43,858 nucleotides of DNA, taken from assembly GCF_016583745.1 (NCBI RefSeq), contig NZ_NRRQ01000025.1:1-43858 (forward strand), in the 5' to 3' direction. This document shows, one piece after another, positions 25,128 to 35,684 of this stretch. Position 1 is the stretch's first letter, and the number at the start of each line of letters is the position of its first letter. A program made the position numbers and the translations under genes. The notes beneath the pieces are model-generated. The model saw only the letters and a program-made list of their open reading frames with translations. It was not told the DNA's origin and made no database searches. Source of the stretch: Chromatium okenii (GTDB lineage Bacteria; Pseudomonadota; Gammaproteobacteria; Chromatiales; Chromatiaceae).

Positions 25128-26615
25128 TTGAACCCGCTTAAAAAACTCGCTTCACAAACTGCTATTTATGGCGTCAGCAGCGTCTTCGGGCGCTTTCTCA
25201 ATTATCTGCTGGTTCCGTTATTAACCTACACCTTCGCCCCCGCAGAATACGGCGTCATTGCCGAATTTTATGCGTATATGGGCTTTTTTGCCGTCGTGTT
25301 AATGTTCGGATTAGAAACGGGTTATTTTCGTTTCCGCGCCAGCGGTGAATGGCAATCTGAGCGCGTATACAGCACCGTTTTAAGCACGTTGCTGGTGCTG
25401 AATGTCGGTTTTTTTCTTTTACTCTATTGGCAGCGCCAACCGCTTGCTGAATTACTGCATCATCCGCAGCACAGCGATTATATTTTATGGTGCGCAGCAA
25501 TTTTGGCGCTTGATTCTATTGGCGCGATTGCCTTTGCCCGTTTACGCGCTGAAGAACGCGCAGCGCGTTTTGCCACGCTCAAATTATTAGAAATCGGCGT
25601 GAACGTGGGTTTAACAGTCTTTTTTATCAGTATTTGTCGGCAAGCATTTGTGCATGATCCCAATTCACTGCTCGGCGCATTATGGAATCCTGAGTTAGGC
25701 GTGGGTTATGTGTTTATTGCCAATCTCATTGCCAGCGGCTTAAAACTTTTATTATTAACGCCACAATTGCGCATCCCGCTGACCTCATTTGATCTGGAAC
25801 TGTTTCAGCGCGTGCTGCGTTATTCAATGCCGATGGTTGTGATTGGCTTTGCGGGGATTATCAATGAAATGCTCGACCGCGCAGCATTAAAATATCTGTT
25901 GCCGTTTGATGATGCGACCAACATGGCGCAGCTCGGTATTTATAGCGCCTGTTATAAGTTATCTATTTTAATGGCGCTATTTATTCAAGCCTTCCGCTAC
26001 GCTGGCGAGCCGTTCTTTTTTAATTACGCACAACGAAACGATGCCCGCCAAACGTATGCGCTGGTGCTCAATTGGTTTGTGATTTGCTGCACTGCGTTAT
26101 TTTTACTGGTCACGCTGTATCTTAACTTTTTTCAATACTTTGTCGGCAGTGAGTATCGCAGTGGATTAAGCGTGGTGCCGGTGCTGTTATTAGCCAGCAT
26201 TTTACTCGGCATTTATGTGAACTTGTCGATTTGGTATAAATTGACTGATCGCACCTTACTCGGCGCTGGCGTGTCGTTAATTGGCGCGGGAATCACGATT
26301 ATTTTATTGCTGTGGTGGGTGCCAATCTATGGCTATGCGGGCGCAGCGTGGGCGCATTTAGTCTGTTATGGCGCGATGGTGATGATTTCGTATTTATTAG
26401 GACGCCATTATTATCCGGTGCCCTATGATTTCAAAAAGGTTGGTGGTTATATTGGTTTGGCAATTGCGCTGCTATATGCGCATCATTTCTGGCAAGAACA
26501 CGCTTCTTGGTCAGAATTTCTCACTGCAACCGCCTGTTTTAGCGCCTTTTTCATCGTGGTGTTCATTATTGACGTGCGTCCGTTATGGCAGCAGCGCCTC
26601 CGCCGTAGTTTCTAA
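25128..26615 (+). CDS. Polysaccharide flippase (Wzx/MOP superfamily)
   Basis: An integral membrane protein of 495 residues with about 12-14 hydrophobic helices, of the family that flips lipid-linked oligosaccharides across the inner membrane for O-antigen or exopolysaccharide. The N-terminus NPLKKLASQTAIYGVSSV is highly typical. No ATG precedes it: the frame opens at TTG 25119, and TTG 25128 gives the family-typical start with a GGGGGA ribosome site nine bases upstream, inside the palindromic repeat. No glycosyltransferases are nearby, so it is an orphan. Its last 33 bases overlap the end of the convergent histidine kinase gene. Confidence 0.9.
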   Translation: MNPLKKLASQTAIYGVSSVFGRFLNYLLVPLLTYTFAPAEYGVIAEFYAYMGFFAVVLMFGLETGYFRFRASGEWQSERVYSTVLSTLLVLNVGFFLLLYWQRQPLAELLHHPQHSDYILWCAAILALDSIGAIAFARLRAEERAARFATLKLLEIGVNVGLTVFFISICRQAFVHDPNSLLGALWNPELGVGYVFIANLIASGLKLLLLTPQLRIPLTSFDLELFQRVLRYSMPMVVIGFAGIINEMLDRAALKYLLPFDDATNMAQLGIYSACYKLSILMALFIQAFRYAGEPFFFNYAQRNDARQTYALVLNWFVICCTALFLLVTLYLNFFQYFVGSEYRSGLSVVPVLLLASILLGIYVNLSIWYKLTDRTLLGAGVSLIGAGITIILLLWWVPIYGYAGAAWAHLVCYGAMVMISYLLGRHYYPVPYDFKKVGGYIGLAIALLYAHHFWQEHASWSEFLTATACFSAFFIVVFIIDVRPLWQQRLRRSF

Positions 26616-29600
26616 TGCTAATTCCAAGTTCATTTTCTCGCGCAATTGCATCAATTCCGCTTCCACTACCAGCACTTGCTCCGTGAGCTGGGCAAGATCG
26701 CCATACGCGCTTGTCCGCTCCAAAATCGCCGCTGCCGCGCTCAACCGTTGCCCGCCAACATTGATCGCCGCGCCCTTGATCGTGTGGGCATGACGCCGCG
26801 CTTTTAAGCGATCATCCATCGCTAAACTCTCGCGCAACGCACTGATTTGTAACGGCATATCCGCTAAAAATCCGTCAGCAACGCGCCGCGCCAGCGCCAT
26901 ATCATCCAGCAGCCGCGCCAGCAAATCGTCACGATCAAAGATCAATTGTGCCGGCGCAGCCGCCGCCGCTGGCGCACTCGCCAGCGTCACCGCAAAGCAC
27001 GGCAGCCATTTGCGCAACACCGCTGCCAACTGCGGCGGCGTGACCGGCTTTGCCACATAATCATTCATGCCCGCCCGCAAACAGCGTTCCCGGTCGCCCT
27101 GCATCGCGTTGGCGGTCATGGCGATGATCGGCACTTGTGGATTGTGTACCGTCGCCGCCAGCGCCCGAATCCGGCGCGTGGTCTCCAAACCATCCAGCAC
27201 CGGCATCTGTAAATCCATCACAATCAAGTCATACGCCCGTGTGCTCACCGCCGCCAACGCCTCGGCTCCATTCGCCACCGCTTCCGCGTGTAATCCCAGC
27301 TTTTTGAGAATGCCCAGCGCCACCTGCTGATTGGTCACGTTGTCTTCTACCAACAAAATTTGCGCCTGACAGTTGGCAAATTGTTGCGCGGCAGTTGCTT
27401 TCGGCAGCGTTGGCAGCGGCAGCTCCGCCTCGGCGCTGGGCAGCGCCAGCAAGGCGGTAAACCAAAACTCTGATCCCATTCCCTCCACGCTGCTCACGCC
27501 AATCGCGCCGCCCATCAATTCCGCCAACTGCCGCGAAATCGCCAGCCCCAAACCCGTGCCGCCGTAGCGCCGCGTGGTGGAAGTATCAACCTGCGTGAAC
27601 TTGTCAAACAGCAAGCCGAGCTTGTCTTCAGGAATGCCGATGCCGGTGTCCTGCACCGCAAAGCGCAGCAACACCTGCTCATCGGTATGCTGCAACACCG
27701 TCACCGTGCTGGTGACTGCGCCGCTGGGCGTGAACTTGATCGCGTTGCCAATCAAATTGATGAGAATCTGCCGCAGTCGTCCCGGATCGCCGCACAGATA
27801 TTGCGGCACCTCAGCCGCCACCGTGCAGGAAAATTCCAAACCTTTGCTCTGCGCTTGAAACTGCAACGCCTCGCGCCCTTCCTGCACCAGTCGCGGCAAA
27901 TCAAATTCCAATCGTTCCAAATCGAGCTTGCCGGCTTCAATTTTGGACAGATCGAGAATGTCGTTAATCAGCCGCAGCAGCACCGCGCCGCTGTCACTGA
28001 CGATGTTGAGATAATGGCGCTGCTCGTCGGTCAACGCGGTATCAAACAGCAAGCCGGTCATGCCGATGATGCCGTTCATCGGCGTGCGAATTTCGTGGCT
28101 CATATTGGCGAGAAATTCACTTTTCGCCACGCTCGCCAACTCCGCTCGCGCTGCCTGTTCCTGCGCAAATGCCGTTTGCAGCTCCAAGTCAGCATTGAGC
28201 AATTCCGCTTCTTCCTTGGCGCGACGCAGTTCCTCTTCCGCCCGTTTCCGCTCCGTGATGTCAGTGTGGGAGCCTGCCATGCGAAACGGGATGCCGTTGT
28301 CATCCCAGATCGCCGCGCCTCGTGCAAGAATCCAACGATAGCTGCCATCTTTATGGCGCAGGCGGAATTCAACGCTGTAGTGCCGCTGGCGATCTCTGAG
28401 ATACAGATGCAGCGCGTTGTTGACGGTCGTGACATCGTTGGGATGCAAGCGTCCAAAAAAGCTGTCTTGGGTGTTGGGCAACTCGTCATCCCGATAGCCC
28501 AATTGATCTTTCCAGCGCGGCGAAAAAAACACGCGCTCGGTTTCTCGATTCCAATCCCAGATGCCATCGTTGGAACCGTTGATCGCCAGCGCAAATTGCT
28601 CACGGCTGGCGCATAACGCCTGCTGTTGGCTGAGGATGTCCTGATCGGCACGGCGCAGCAGCACCACAATCATTCCCAATAACAGCGCCAGCACGACCAT
28701 TCCCGTCGTGCCGCCGAGCGTCAAAAAGCGACTGAAGGCATGTTGTTCGGCGTTGAAATCGTGCATCACCACCAAATTGCCCACTTCCTGCCCCGTCACG
28801 TCGTGCAACGGCATACTCAACAAATACCAATCCCGTCCGGCAAAGGTCAGCCGCTGCGGGTGCTCGCGCTGGTACGGCGTCGCCGCTGGCGGATCAAGTG
28901 CTGGCGCAAACGCATCCGGCACCCGCCCTTGGGAGGAATAAATCACCACGCTGTTGGGCAAACGATCCCAGTCGGCTTCGCGCCCCAAGCGCCGCATCCC
29001 GTTTTCCCACGCGCCGCGCTCCAGCAACGTTTTGCGCACCGTGATTGCCAACTGGCTACCGGAACGCTGCTGCACATGGCGCAGCACTTCCTCAATTTCC
29101 TTGCCCAGTTCGATATATCCCAACACCTTGCCGTCAACCACCACCGGCTGCACCACCCGCAGCGTGAGCGTGCCGAGCGCATTGATCTCAATTCCCGACG
29201 CCAGAGTGCCGGTGCGCTCCGCCTCGCGGGCGGTGAAATGGTCAATGCGGTCGCCGAAGTGAGCGGGATTGTGCAGCCGCAACAAACAGGTGCGCTGCGG
29301 ATCAAGCACATAAAAATGCGTGAGGTGATGATCGCGGAGCAGCAGTTGATACAACGCTTGCCACGCCGTGCCCAAACGGTTGCGATCGCCGCTCACGAGC
29401 GCCTTGTGCAAACGGGTATCGGCTACCAGCGGTTGCAGCGCGATGGCGAGTCCCTCCGCCTGCTGGGTTAGCACTGCTCTGAAATCGTTGGATATTTGGG
29501 CGCTGAGAACGGTGAGAGAGGCGCTAATTTGGTACTGATGTTGTTGCCACAGCACCGTGCTGGTGCCGGCAGTGAGCAAGAGCAAGATAATTGCTAACGG

Positions 29601-30740
29601 CGGGAGCAAGCGCCGCAGAATCGGCTTCGGATTGGCGAGTCGCCGCCGCGTGAGCACCAGCGCCGTCACCATTCCAATCAGCAGCACCAACAGCAAACCC
29701 ACTGGAACCGCAGCATGAGCGGCAACCTCCAGCATCCAATCCGTCGCCTCAATGTCCACTCCCAACAGCGCCCGTCGCGTGCCGCTGTGATAGGTGCCCG
29801 CGCCGATGATGAGATCGCCGACCCGTTCGACATAACTCACTTGTGGAAGGAATGGCGGCACCGTCGGATCGAGACTGGAATCATCAAGCCAGCTGGAGCC
29901 TTTGGTGAGCGCAAATTCTTGAATTTTATTGTATAAAGTGCTGGAACCAGTTGGCGCTGCGGTTGGATGCAGCGGTTGTCCGCTTATTTCTGGGTGCCCG
30001 GCATGGGCGCGTAAAATCAGGTTGCGGTCATACGCGAACGCAAACACCTTGCCTTGATGAAAGCGGCTGTTGACTTGATTGCATTCCTGCACAAAGCGGT
30101 CGCGCCCGTAGGTGCGATAAAACTCGGCCGCTTGCCGCACCATTTCCTGCACCGCACTAGGCGTGGTGACGGTGAGCAGTTCTTGGTTGCTAACCGGCAC
30201 CAATGCGGAAATAAACGTCCCCCAAGCATCCGTTTCGGGCCCTACCGTCAGCGGCACCTGCTCGTTAAACACGCGCAGCAAGCCGGGCGTGATGTCCTCA
30301 TACGGCTCACCGGGCATCACATGATCGGGCGATCCGTATGGCGCACTATTCGCAAACAAAAACACTTTGCCGTTGGCGCGTTGCCCCATCAAATAGGCAA
30401 AACGCAAGCGCGGATTGAACGCCCGCAGCGTGATCAATTGCGCCGATAACTGTTGATATTCCGGTTTTTCGAGGTCTTCAGCACCGCCCGCGAGCGCGTG
30501 CAGATGCTGGGTGTCGAGCGTTTGCACCATGATCTGGGTTTGCGCCAATAACCCCGCCCGCAACTCGTGATCTGCGCGTACCAGCATCCACCAAATCAAC
30601 AGCCCGCCGCTGATAAATATGGTCAGCACTGCCAAAATGAGCCAGCGCAGCTTGAGCGCGGGAGGTGGCGGCTGGTGAACAAAGGTGCTGGTGCTGGCAT
30701 CCACTGCCGAAGCAAAACAGTTGGTCATGGTTGAGCTCAT
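26583..30740 (-). CDS. Hybrid sensor histidine kinase with PAS, receiver and HPt domains
   Basis: A 1385-residue membrane kinase of the BarA/ArcB type. Transmembrane helices lie at about 31-52, 337-362, 373-393 and 670-693, giving two periplasmic regions. The first (53-336) ends in a Cache-like segment ([34 protein letters not shown]). The second (394-669) resembles a double-Cache sensor ([31 protein letters not shown]). Then come PAS (about 715-838), coiled coil, HisKA with phosphoacceptor His882 ([12 protein letters not shown]), HATPase (GTGLGLAIS), receiver with Asp1176 ([14 protein letters not shown]) and HPt with His1319 ([11 protein letters not shown]). The output regulator is not in the window. 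It lies five bases behind the PBP1A gene on the same strand. Confidence 0.95.
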   Translation of the reverse strand: MSSTMTNCFASAVDASTSTFVHQPPPPALKLRWLILAVLTIFISGGLLIWWMLVRADHELRAGLLAQTQIMVQTLDTQHLHALAGGAEDLEKPEYQQLSAQLITLRAFNPRLRFAYLMGQRANGKVFLFANSAPYGSPDHVMPGEPYEDITPGLLRVFNEQVPLTVGPETDAWGTFISALVPVSNQELLTVTTPSAVQEMVRQAAEFYRTYGRDRFVQECNQVNSRFHQGKVFAFAYDRNLILRAHAGHPEISGQPLHPTAAPTGSSTLYNKIQEFALTKGSSWLDDSSLDPTVPPFLPQVSYVERVGDLIIGAGTYHSGTRRALLGVDIEATDWMLEVAAHAAVPVGLLLVLLIGMVTALVLTRRRLANPKPILRRLLPPLAIILLLLTAGTSTVLWQQHQYQISASLTVLSAQISNDFRAVLTQQAEGLAIALQPLVADTRLHKALVSGDRNRLGTAWQALYQLLLRDHHLTHFYVLDPQRTCLLRLHNPAHFGDRIDHFTAREAERTGTLASGIEINALGTLTLRVVQPVVVDGKVLGYIELGKEIEEVLRHVQQRSGSQLAITVRKTLLERGAWENGMRRLGREADWDRLPNSVVIYSSQGRVPDAFAPALDPPAATPYQREHPQRLTFAGRDWYLLSMPLHDVTGQEVGNLVVMHDFNAEQHAFSRFLTLGGTTGMVVLALLLGMIVVLLRRADQDILSQQQALCASREQFALAINGSNDGIWDWNRETERVFFSPRWKDQLGYRDDELPNTQDSFFGRLHPNDVTTVNNALHLYLRDRQRHYSVEFRLRHKDGSYRWILARGAAIWDDNGIPFRMAGSHTDITERKRAEEELRRAKEEAELLNADLELQTAFAQEQAARAELASVAKSEFLANMSHEIRTPMNGIIGMTGLLFDTALTDEQRHYLNIVSDSGAVLLRLINDILDLSKIEAGKLDLERLEFDLPRLVQEGREALQFQAQSKGLEFSCTVAAEVPQYLCGDPGRLRQILINLIGNAIKFTPSGAVTSTVTVLQHTDEQVLLRFAVQDTGIGIPEDKLGLLFDKFTQVDTSTTRRYGGTGLGLAISRQLAELMGGAIGVSSVEGMGSEFWFTALLALPSAEAELPLPTLPKATAAQQFANCQAQILLVEDNVTNQQVALGILKKLGLHAEAVANGAEALAAVSTRAYDLIVMDLQMPVLDGLETTRRIRALAATVHNPQVPIIAMTANAMQGDRERCLRAGMNDYVAKPVTPPQLAAVLRKWLPCFAVTLASAPAAAAAPAQLIFDRDDLLARLLDDMALARRVADGFLADMPLQISALRESLAMDDRLKARRHAHTIKGAAINVGGQRLSAAAAILERTSAYGDLAQLTEQVLVVEAELMQLREKMNLELALETTAEALLP

Positions 30741-30745
30741 CGCGG

Positions 30746-33373
30746 CTAAAACAGATCGTCCATCACTCGCGGCGCAGATCGCGGTGGCGCTGACGGTTTG
30801 GGTTTGGGGGGAGGAGATTTAGGTTTTGCTGGCGCGGCGGTGACGGAACGCGGCGCAACTGGCGCGGGGCGTGGGCGACGCGGGCGCGGTGTGACCGGAG
30901 GCGCGAGGGCGGCATCTGCTGACGGTGCCGTCACTGCGGCAGATGCCGGAGCCGGAGCTGGCGCGATGTCTCCAGCGGGAGCGCCGTCTGCCGTGTCATC
31001 AGCGGCAATATCGGCATCGGCGTTGGTATCCAGCGGCGGCGACAGCGCGACCAGCGGTTGCTTATCCAGCGCCTGCCGCATGAATTCCACCCACATCCCC
31101 AGCGCCGCCTTGCCGCCTTCTTCGCCCCAGCCGAGCTTGCCGAAATCATCAAACCCCATCCACGCCACGCTCACCAAACTGGCATGAAAGCCAGCAAACC
31201 ATGAATCCCGAATATCGTTGGTGGTGCCAGTTTTGCCTGCGATGTCGCTGCGCCCCAGCCGTTTCGCACGAAAGCCGGTGCCATGCGCGATCACGCCGCG
31301 CAGCATCGTGGTCATTTGATACGCCACTCGCGGCGAGATGACGCGCTCGGCAGCGGGTGGCGCTGGCGCAGTTTCCGCCGGGGATTGCGCGGCAGCCGGA
31401 GCTGGCGCAGCGGCTTGCGGCGGTTGCGCTTCAAATAAAATGCGCCCCTCGCCGTCTTCAATCCGTTGAATAAAATAAGGAATAACGTGATAACCGCCGT
31501 TGGCAAACACCGCGTAACCCTCTGCCAGCTTGACCGGCGACACCGCGCCGGTGCCGAGCACCATCGTCAATCCTTCCGGCAGCGCCTCAGCGTCAAATCC
31601 AAAGCGGCGGATGAACGTCTGCGCGGTGGTGAGACCGACCTGTTGCAGGAGACTGATGCTGGCGAGATTCCGTGACAGCGCCAGCGCCTTGCGCAGCGGA
31701 ATCGGGCCGAGTTCGCGGTGGTCAGAATTTTGCGGATTCCAGTGCAGATACGCGGGCAAAGCGACGGCTTGATCGCGGATGGTGCGCTCTGGCGTCCAGC
31801 CTTTTGCCAGCGCCGCTGCGTACACAAATGGCTTGAAACTGGAACCGGGCTGGCGGCGCATTTCCACCGCCCGATTAAATTGGGTGTCGTTGAAACTGTA
31901 GCCGCTGACCAACGCCCGCACTGCGCCGTTATGCGGTGCCACCGCTACCAACGCACCACCGACGCGGGGAATCTGGCTCAATTCCCAGTTGCCGGCAGCG
32001 GTGCGCCGCAGCCGAATCAAATCGCCCACCTGCACCGAAGCAGCAGCTTTGCGACGAGCGCCGCGCCAATGGGCGAGATCGCGCTGACTCCGCGCCCATG
32101 CCAGCGCACTCGGTTTGAGAGTCACGCGCTGCCCTTGTCCGAGATAGACCTCGGTGGCGCTGGCGCTGGTTTTGAGCACCAGCGCCGGCGTCAAGGTCGG
32201 GATCGCGGTCACAGTCGCCAAATAATCATCGAGTTGTAATTCCGCCAATTCCGTCACCTTCAGCGTCGCCTCCGGCCCGCGATAACCGTGCCGCCGATCA
32301 TATTGACGCAACGCGGTGCGCACGGCGTCCTGCGCAGCATTTTGCAGGCGCGAGTCAATGGTGGTCGTGACGCGATAGCCCTGCGTGACGGCGGCGCTGC
32401 CATAAAAACTTTCGACTTCCGCCCGCACCATTTCAGCGACATAACCGGCATCCAATTCAATCTCGCGCCGGTGCAGCCGCGCCGTGTTTGGCGTGGCAAG
32501 TGCTTGTTGCAATTGCGAGGTGGTGAGATAACCCAATGCGTGCATTCGTCCTAAAATGTAATCACGTCGCGCCATTGCCCGCGCTGGATTGGCGAGCGGA
32601 TTATTCGCCGATGGCGCTTTGGGAATGCCAGCCAGCATGGCGATTTCAGCAATCGTGAGCGCCGCCAGCGGACGGTCATAATAAAGTGCAGCGGCAGCAA
32701 CGATGCCGTAAGTACGATGCCCGAAAAAAATTTGATTCAAATACAATTCAAGGATGTCTTCTTTGGTTAAATGCTGCTCAATATGCAGCGTTAATAACAC
32801 TTCCATCAGTTTACGTTGAAATGTTTTCTGTGGCGATAAAAAGAAATTGCGGGCAACTTGCATGGTAATGGTGCTGCCGCCTTGCGTTTTTTCACCGGTT
32901 TCTAAATAGCTTAATAACGCCCTTCCAATTCCAATCACATCAATACCGCGATGTTCAAAAAAGCGATTATCTTCAGTAGCTAAAAATGCGTGTATGATTA
33001 AATTCGGAATATCTGCTAACGGCACTGTTTGGCGCTGTTCGACGCCGAATTCACCCATAAAGACGCCATCATTGCTAAAGACTTGGAGTGGCTGTTGCAA
33101 AACGATGGTGCGCAAGCGTTGCACATCGGGAATTTCTGGCAGCGTTGTTTGCACAAAAATTGCCGCGCTGACGCTGATTAAAAACGTAAGCTGTAGCACA
33201 TTAGCAATTCCAGTCACCACGAATTGACCGAATGCCAACGCCACGCGCTGCCACAAAACGGGGGAGCGGAGCGGAGCGGATGGTGCTGCTAAAGAAGATT
33301 GGGTTGTTTTAGAGAGCCGCACCGAAGAATCTACTAAAAAGAATTGCGTGATGAACGGAATCAACCACACCAT
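30746..33373 (-). CDS. mrcA: Penicillin-binding protein 1A (bifunctional peptidoglycan synthase)
   Basis: A class A PBP of 875 residues that polymerises and crosslinks peptidoglycan. It has a cytoplasmic N-terminus and a signal anchor (about 45-75). The glycosyltransferase domain shows E134 in ATEDNRFFEH, then GGSTITMQVARNFF and LYLNQIFFGHRTYG. An inserted OB-like domain (about 330-470) is typical of PBP1A. The transpeptidase domain has Ser511 in PGSSFKPF and KTGTTNDIRDSWFAGF. The last 90 residues are a Pro/Ala/Lys tail of low complexity ending in RVMDDLF. Co-directional with the hybrid kinase, which starts five bases later. It is divergent from the protease gene across a 190-bp gap. Confidence 0.95.
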   Translation of the reverse strand: MVWLIPFITQFFLVDSSVRLSKTTQSSLAAPSAPLRSPVLWQRVALAFGQFVVTGIANVLQLTFLISVSAAIFVQTTLPEIPDVQRLRTIVLQQPLQVFSNDGVFMGEFGVEQRQTVPLADIPNLIIHAFLATEDNRFFEHRGIDVIGIGRALLSYLETGEKTQGGSTITMQVARNFFLSPQKTFQRKLMEVLLTLHIEQHLTKEDILELYLNQIFFGHRTYGIVAAAALYYDRPLAALTIAEIAMLAGIPKAPSANNPLANPARAMARRDYILGRMHALGYLTTSQLQQALATPNTARLHRREIELDAGYVAEMVRAEVESFYGSAAVTQGYRVTTTIDSRLQNAAQDAVRTALRQYDRRHGYRGPEATLKVTELAELQLDDYLATVTAIPTLTPALVLKTSASATEVYLGQGQRVTLKPSALAWARSQRDLAHWRGARRKAAASVQVGDLIRLRRTAAGNWELSQIPRVGGALVAVAPHNGAVRALVSGYSFNDTQFNRAVEMRRQPGSSFKPFVYAAALAKGWTPERTIRDQAVALPAYLHWNPQNSDHRELGPIPLRKALALSRNLASISLLQQVGLTTAQTFIRRFGFDAEALPEGLTMVLGTGAVSPVKLAEGYAVFANGGYHVIPYFIQRIEDGEGRILFEAQPPQAAAPAPAAAQSPAETAPAPPAAERVISPRVAYQMTTMLRGVIAHGTGFRAKRLGRSDIAGKTGTTNDIRDSWFAGFHASLVSVAWMGFDDFGKLGWGEEGGKAALGMWVEFMRQALDKQPLVALSPPLDTNADADIAADDTADGAPAGDIAPAPAPASAAVTAPSADAALAPPVTPRPRRPRPAPVAPRSVTAAPAKPKSPPPKPKPSAPPRSAPRVMDDLF

Positions 33374-33563
33374 AAATGATATTAAGCGCCACGCCGTTGC
33401 ATTTCCAAACAGCGTGCGGGTACCGAATTCAGCGCATCACAGATCATCGTCTTTATACAAAACAACTGCGCGTCTTGGCAACTGCACAACGCCTATAAAC
33501 ACGATCACATCAACACCTGCAAATAATAGACACCAATATCAATTTTATTTGACGGAGCACACC

Positions 33564-35618
33564 ATGATGACTCACGCCTCGCGTTACCTGCTATTGATTG
33601 GTTGCTTATCCACCAGCAGCACTCTCATTGCCGCGCCAGTGATTTCAGTTCCTGCGCAATCCTATCAAAATCATTTTCGGAGTAGTCAAGCGTTGGCGCG
33701 ATCACAATATACGCCGTTTAGCGCCATCACCACGCTGCGCTCGCAATTGCCAGTATTTACAGCACCTGCGCCTGTTCCAGTAAATGCTGCGCAACGGCGC
33801 GGTAATTTAACCACGCCGCCGTTAATTGGAAGCAACGTCACATTAACAGAATTGAGCGGTAATGACGTTTTTAACCAATTTTTACATATTCCATTGACAA
33901 CTGGCGGGCAATTGTTAGGGCTAACGATTGAAGCGCCAAACGCGGTAGCAGTGCGGCTTGGGTTATTAATTACACAGCTTCCAGATAACGCCCAACTCGC
34001 TTTTTTTACAGCACATGGGAGCGATCCTGTCGCAGCACCAATTCACGGCGCAGAAATCAACCAACTCATCGCCACCAATCGCGCTGCGGGCGATCATTCA
34101 AGTGCTGGACAAACGTATTGGAGCCCAATGATTACGGGTGAGAGCGCCACCATTTTGATTTATCTCCCCAGTGATAATGATAATACGGATTTGCAGCTAG
34201 AGATTCCTAGTCTCAGCCATTTCTTTCAAGACCCGTTATCCGCACGAACGGCGGGATTTTGCCAATTGGATGTCAAGTGTTATGCAAATTGGAATGATGC
34301 GTCCAGTGGTGTTGCTAAAATGGTTTATACCGATGGTGGCTATTCTTATCGCTGCACTGGAAGTTTAATTAACGACAGTGATACAGCAACTAGCGTGCCT
34401 TATTTTTTAACTGCAAATCACTGTATTTCCACACAAACTGCTGCTTCAACGTTAGAAACGCATTGGTTTTATCAATCAGCTTTTTGTAACAGTAGTCTGC
34501 GCGATTCACGCTACACCAAACTCACCGGCGGAGCAAAATTATTATATGCCAGTGCGAATACAGACACTTCCTTTTTGCACTTAAATAAACAACCACCAAG
34601 TGGCGTTGTCTATCTCGGTTGGACTACCGCAACGCCATTGTTAAATGATGTGGTCACTGGCATTCATCATCCAGATGGCGATCTTAAAAAAATTAGCTTT
34701 GGACAACTTGATGCGTACCAGAATTGTTACGCTGATGATGATGATGATGACACATTCTATTGTCATCCAGCATCAAGCAGCAGCGGCAATTATATCGACG
34801 TTGATTGGTCGCAGGGGGTGACTGAAAATGGCAGCAGCGGCTCGGCACTTTTTAATGATGCCCAGCAAATTATTGGGACTTTATGGGGCGGCAATGACTC
34901 CTGCTATGATGAAGATGGCGTTTCAACCTACGGACGTTTTGAGATTGCCTATAATACAAAACTGAAACAATGGCTCGGTGCTGGTGGCGCTGAGAATAAC
35001 GTGACTGTGATTAAACCGATAGCACCAACAGCGGTGAATGCAACTGATGGCGATAATACAACTTTGGTGCGCATTACTTGGAATGCTGTTGCGAATGCTA
35101 CAAGTTATAGCATTTGGCGTAACACCATCAATTATCAAGCCTCTGCAAAACAAATTGCAACTGCAACGACGTTGATTTATGAAGATAAGACTGCACTTGC
35201 TGGCACCACTTATTATTATTGGATTAAAGCAACGAATACAGCTGGCACCAGTGCTTTTAGTGAACCAAACAGTGGTTATCGCGCTCTCACGACTGCCACT
35301 GCGACGCCTGTATTATTAACGGTTGATGGCAACATCAGTTTTGGTAATCTTTCATCAGTCGGTGATGTTGATTGGTATCAAGTGAGCATCAATACTACAA
35401 AAAGTTATAGCATTGAGACTTGGCAAGGCACATTGTTGGATAATTACATGCAGCTTTATGGCCCCAATAGTCAAACTGCGATCTTAGAAGAAGATGATGA
35501 TGATGGTTTTGGTTATGCAGCCAAAATTGTCCGCACCTTAAAACCGGGCACCTATTACATTAAAATTCGTGCCTATCGCCCCACTAAAACGGGAACCTAT
35601 TCTATTTCGATACAATAG
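33564..35618 (+). CDS. Secreted trypsin-like (lysyl-endopeptidase-type) serine protease
   Basis: A 684-residue exoprotease precursor. The start (MMTHASRYLL) is supported by GGAG seven bases upstream and by a signal peptide ending near LIAAPV. A propeptide of about 200 residues precedes the S1 domain, which has His286 (LTANHCIS), Asp334 (NTDTSFLHL) and Ser425 (NGSSGSALF), a triad spacing like Achromobacter lysyl endopeptidase. Then follow a fibronectin type III domain (about 480-575) and a C-terminal PPC domain (about 590-684), as in type II-secreted proteases. Odd features are a run of six Asp (encoded about 34734-34751) and four Asp in the PPC domain (LEEDDDDGFG), possible calcium sites. Cleavage specificity is inferred only. 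Confidence 0.92.
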   Translation: MMTHASRYLLLIGCLSTSSTLIAAPVISVPAQSYQNHFRSSQALARSQYTPFSAITTLRSQLPVFTAPAPVPVNAAQRRGNLTTPPLIGSNVTLTELSGNDVFNQFLHIPLTTGGQLLGLTIEAPNAVAVRLGLLITQLPDNAQLAFFTAHGSDPVAAPIHGAEINQLIATNRAAGDHSSAGQTYWSPMITGESATILIYLPSDNDNTDLQLEIPSLSHFFQDPLSARTAGFCQLDVKCYANWNDASSGVAKMVYTDGGYSYRCTGSLINDSDTATSVPYFLTANHCISTQTAASTLETHWFYQSAFCNSSLRDSRYTKLTGGAKLLYASANTDTSFLHLNKQPPSGVVYLGWTTATPLLNDVVTGIHHPDGDLKKISFGQLDAYQNCYADDDDDDTFYCHPASSSSGNYIDVDWSQGVTENGSSGSALFNDAQQIIGTLWGGNDSCYDEDGVSTYGRFEIAYNTKLKQWLGAGGAENNVTVIKPIAPTAVNATDGDNTTLVRITWNAVANATSYSIWRNTINYQASAKQIATATTLIYEDKTALAGTTYYYWIKATNTAGTSAFSEPNSGYRALTTATATPVLLTVDGNISFGNLSSVGDVDWYQVSINTTKSYSIETWQGTLLDNYMQLYGPNSQTAILEEDDDDGFGYAAKIVRTLKPGTYYIKIRAYRPTKTGTYSISIQ

Positions 35619-35641
35619 CATCCCCGTTTTGCAATCAGCAC

Positions 35642-35672
35642 AACCGCAGTTTATAAAAAATTGCGGTTTTTT
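35642..35672 (+). terminator. Rho-independent terminator of the protease gene
   Basis: AACCGCA (35642-35648) and TGCGGTT (35662-35668) form a 7-bp stem followed by a T run (35667-35672), 24 bases past the protease stop codon. The convergent nudF gene ends at 35685. Confidence 0.85.
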
Positions 35673-35684
35673 ATCGGTGATTAT

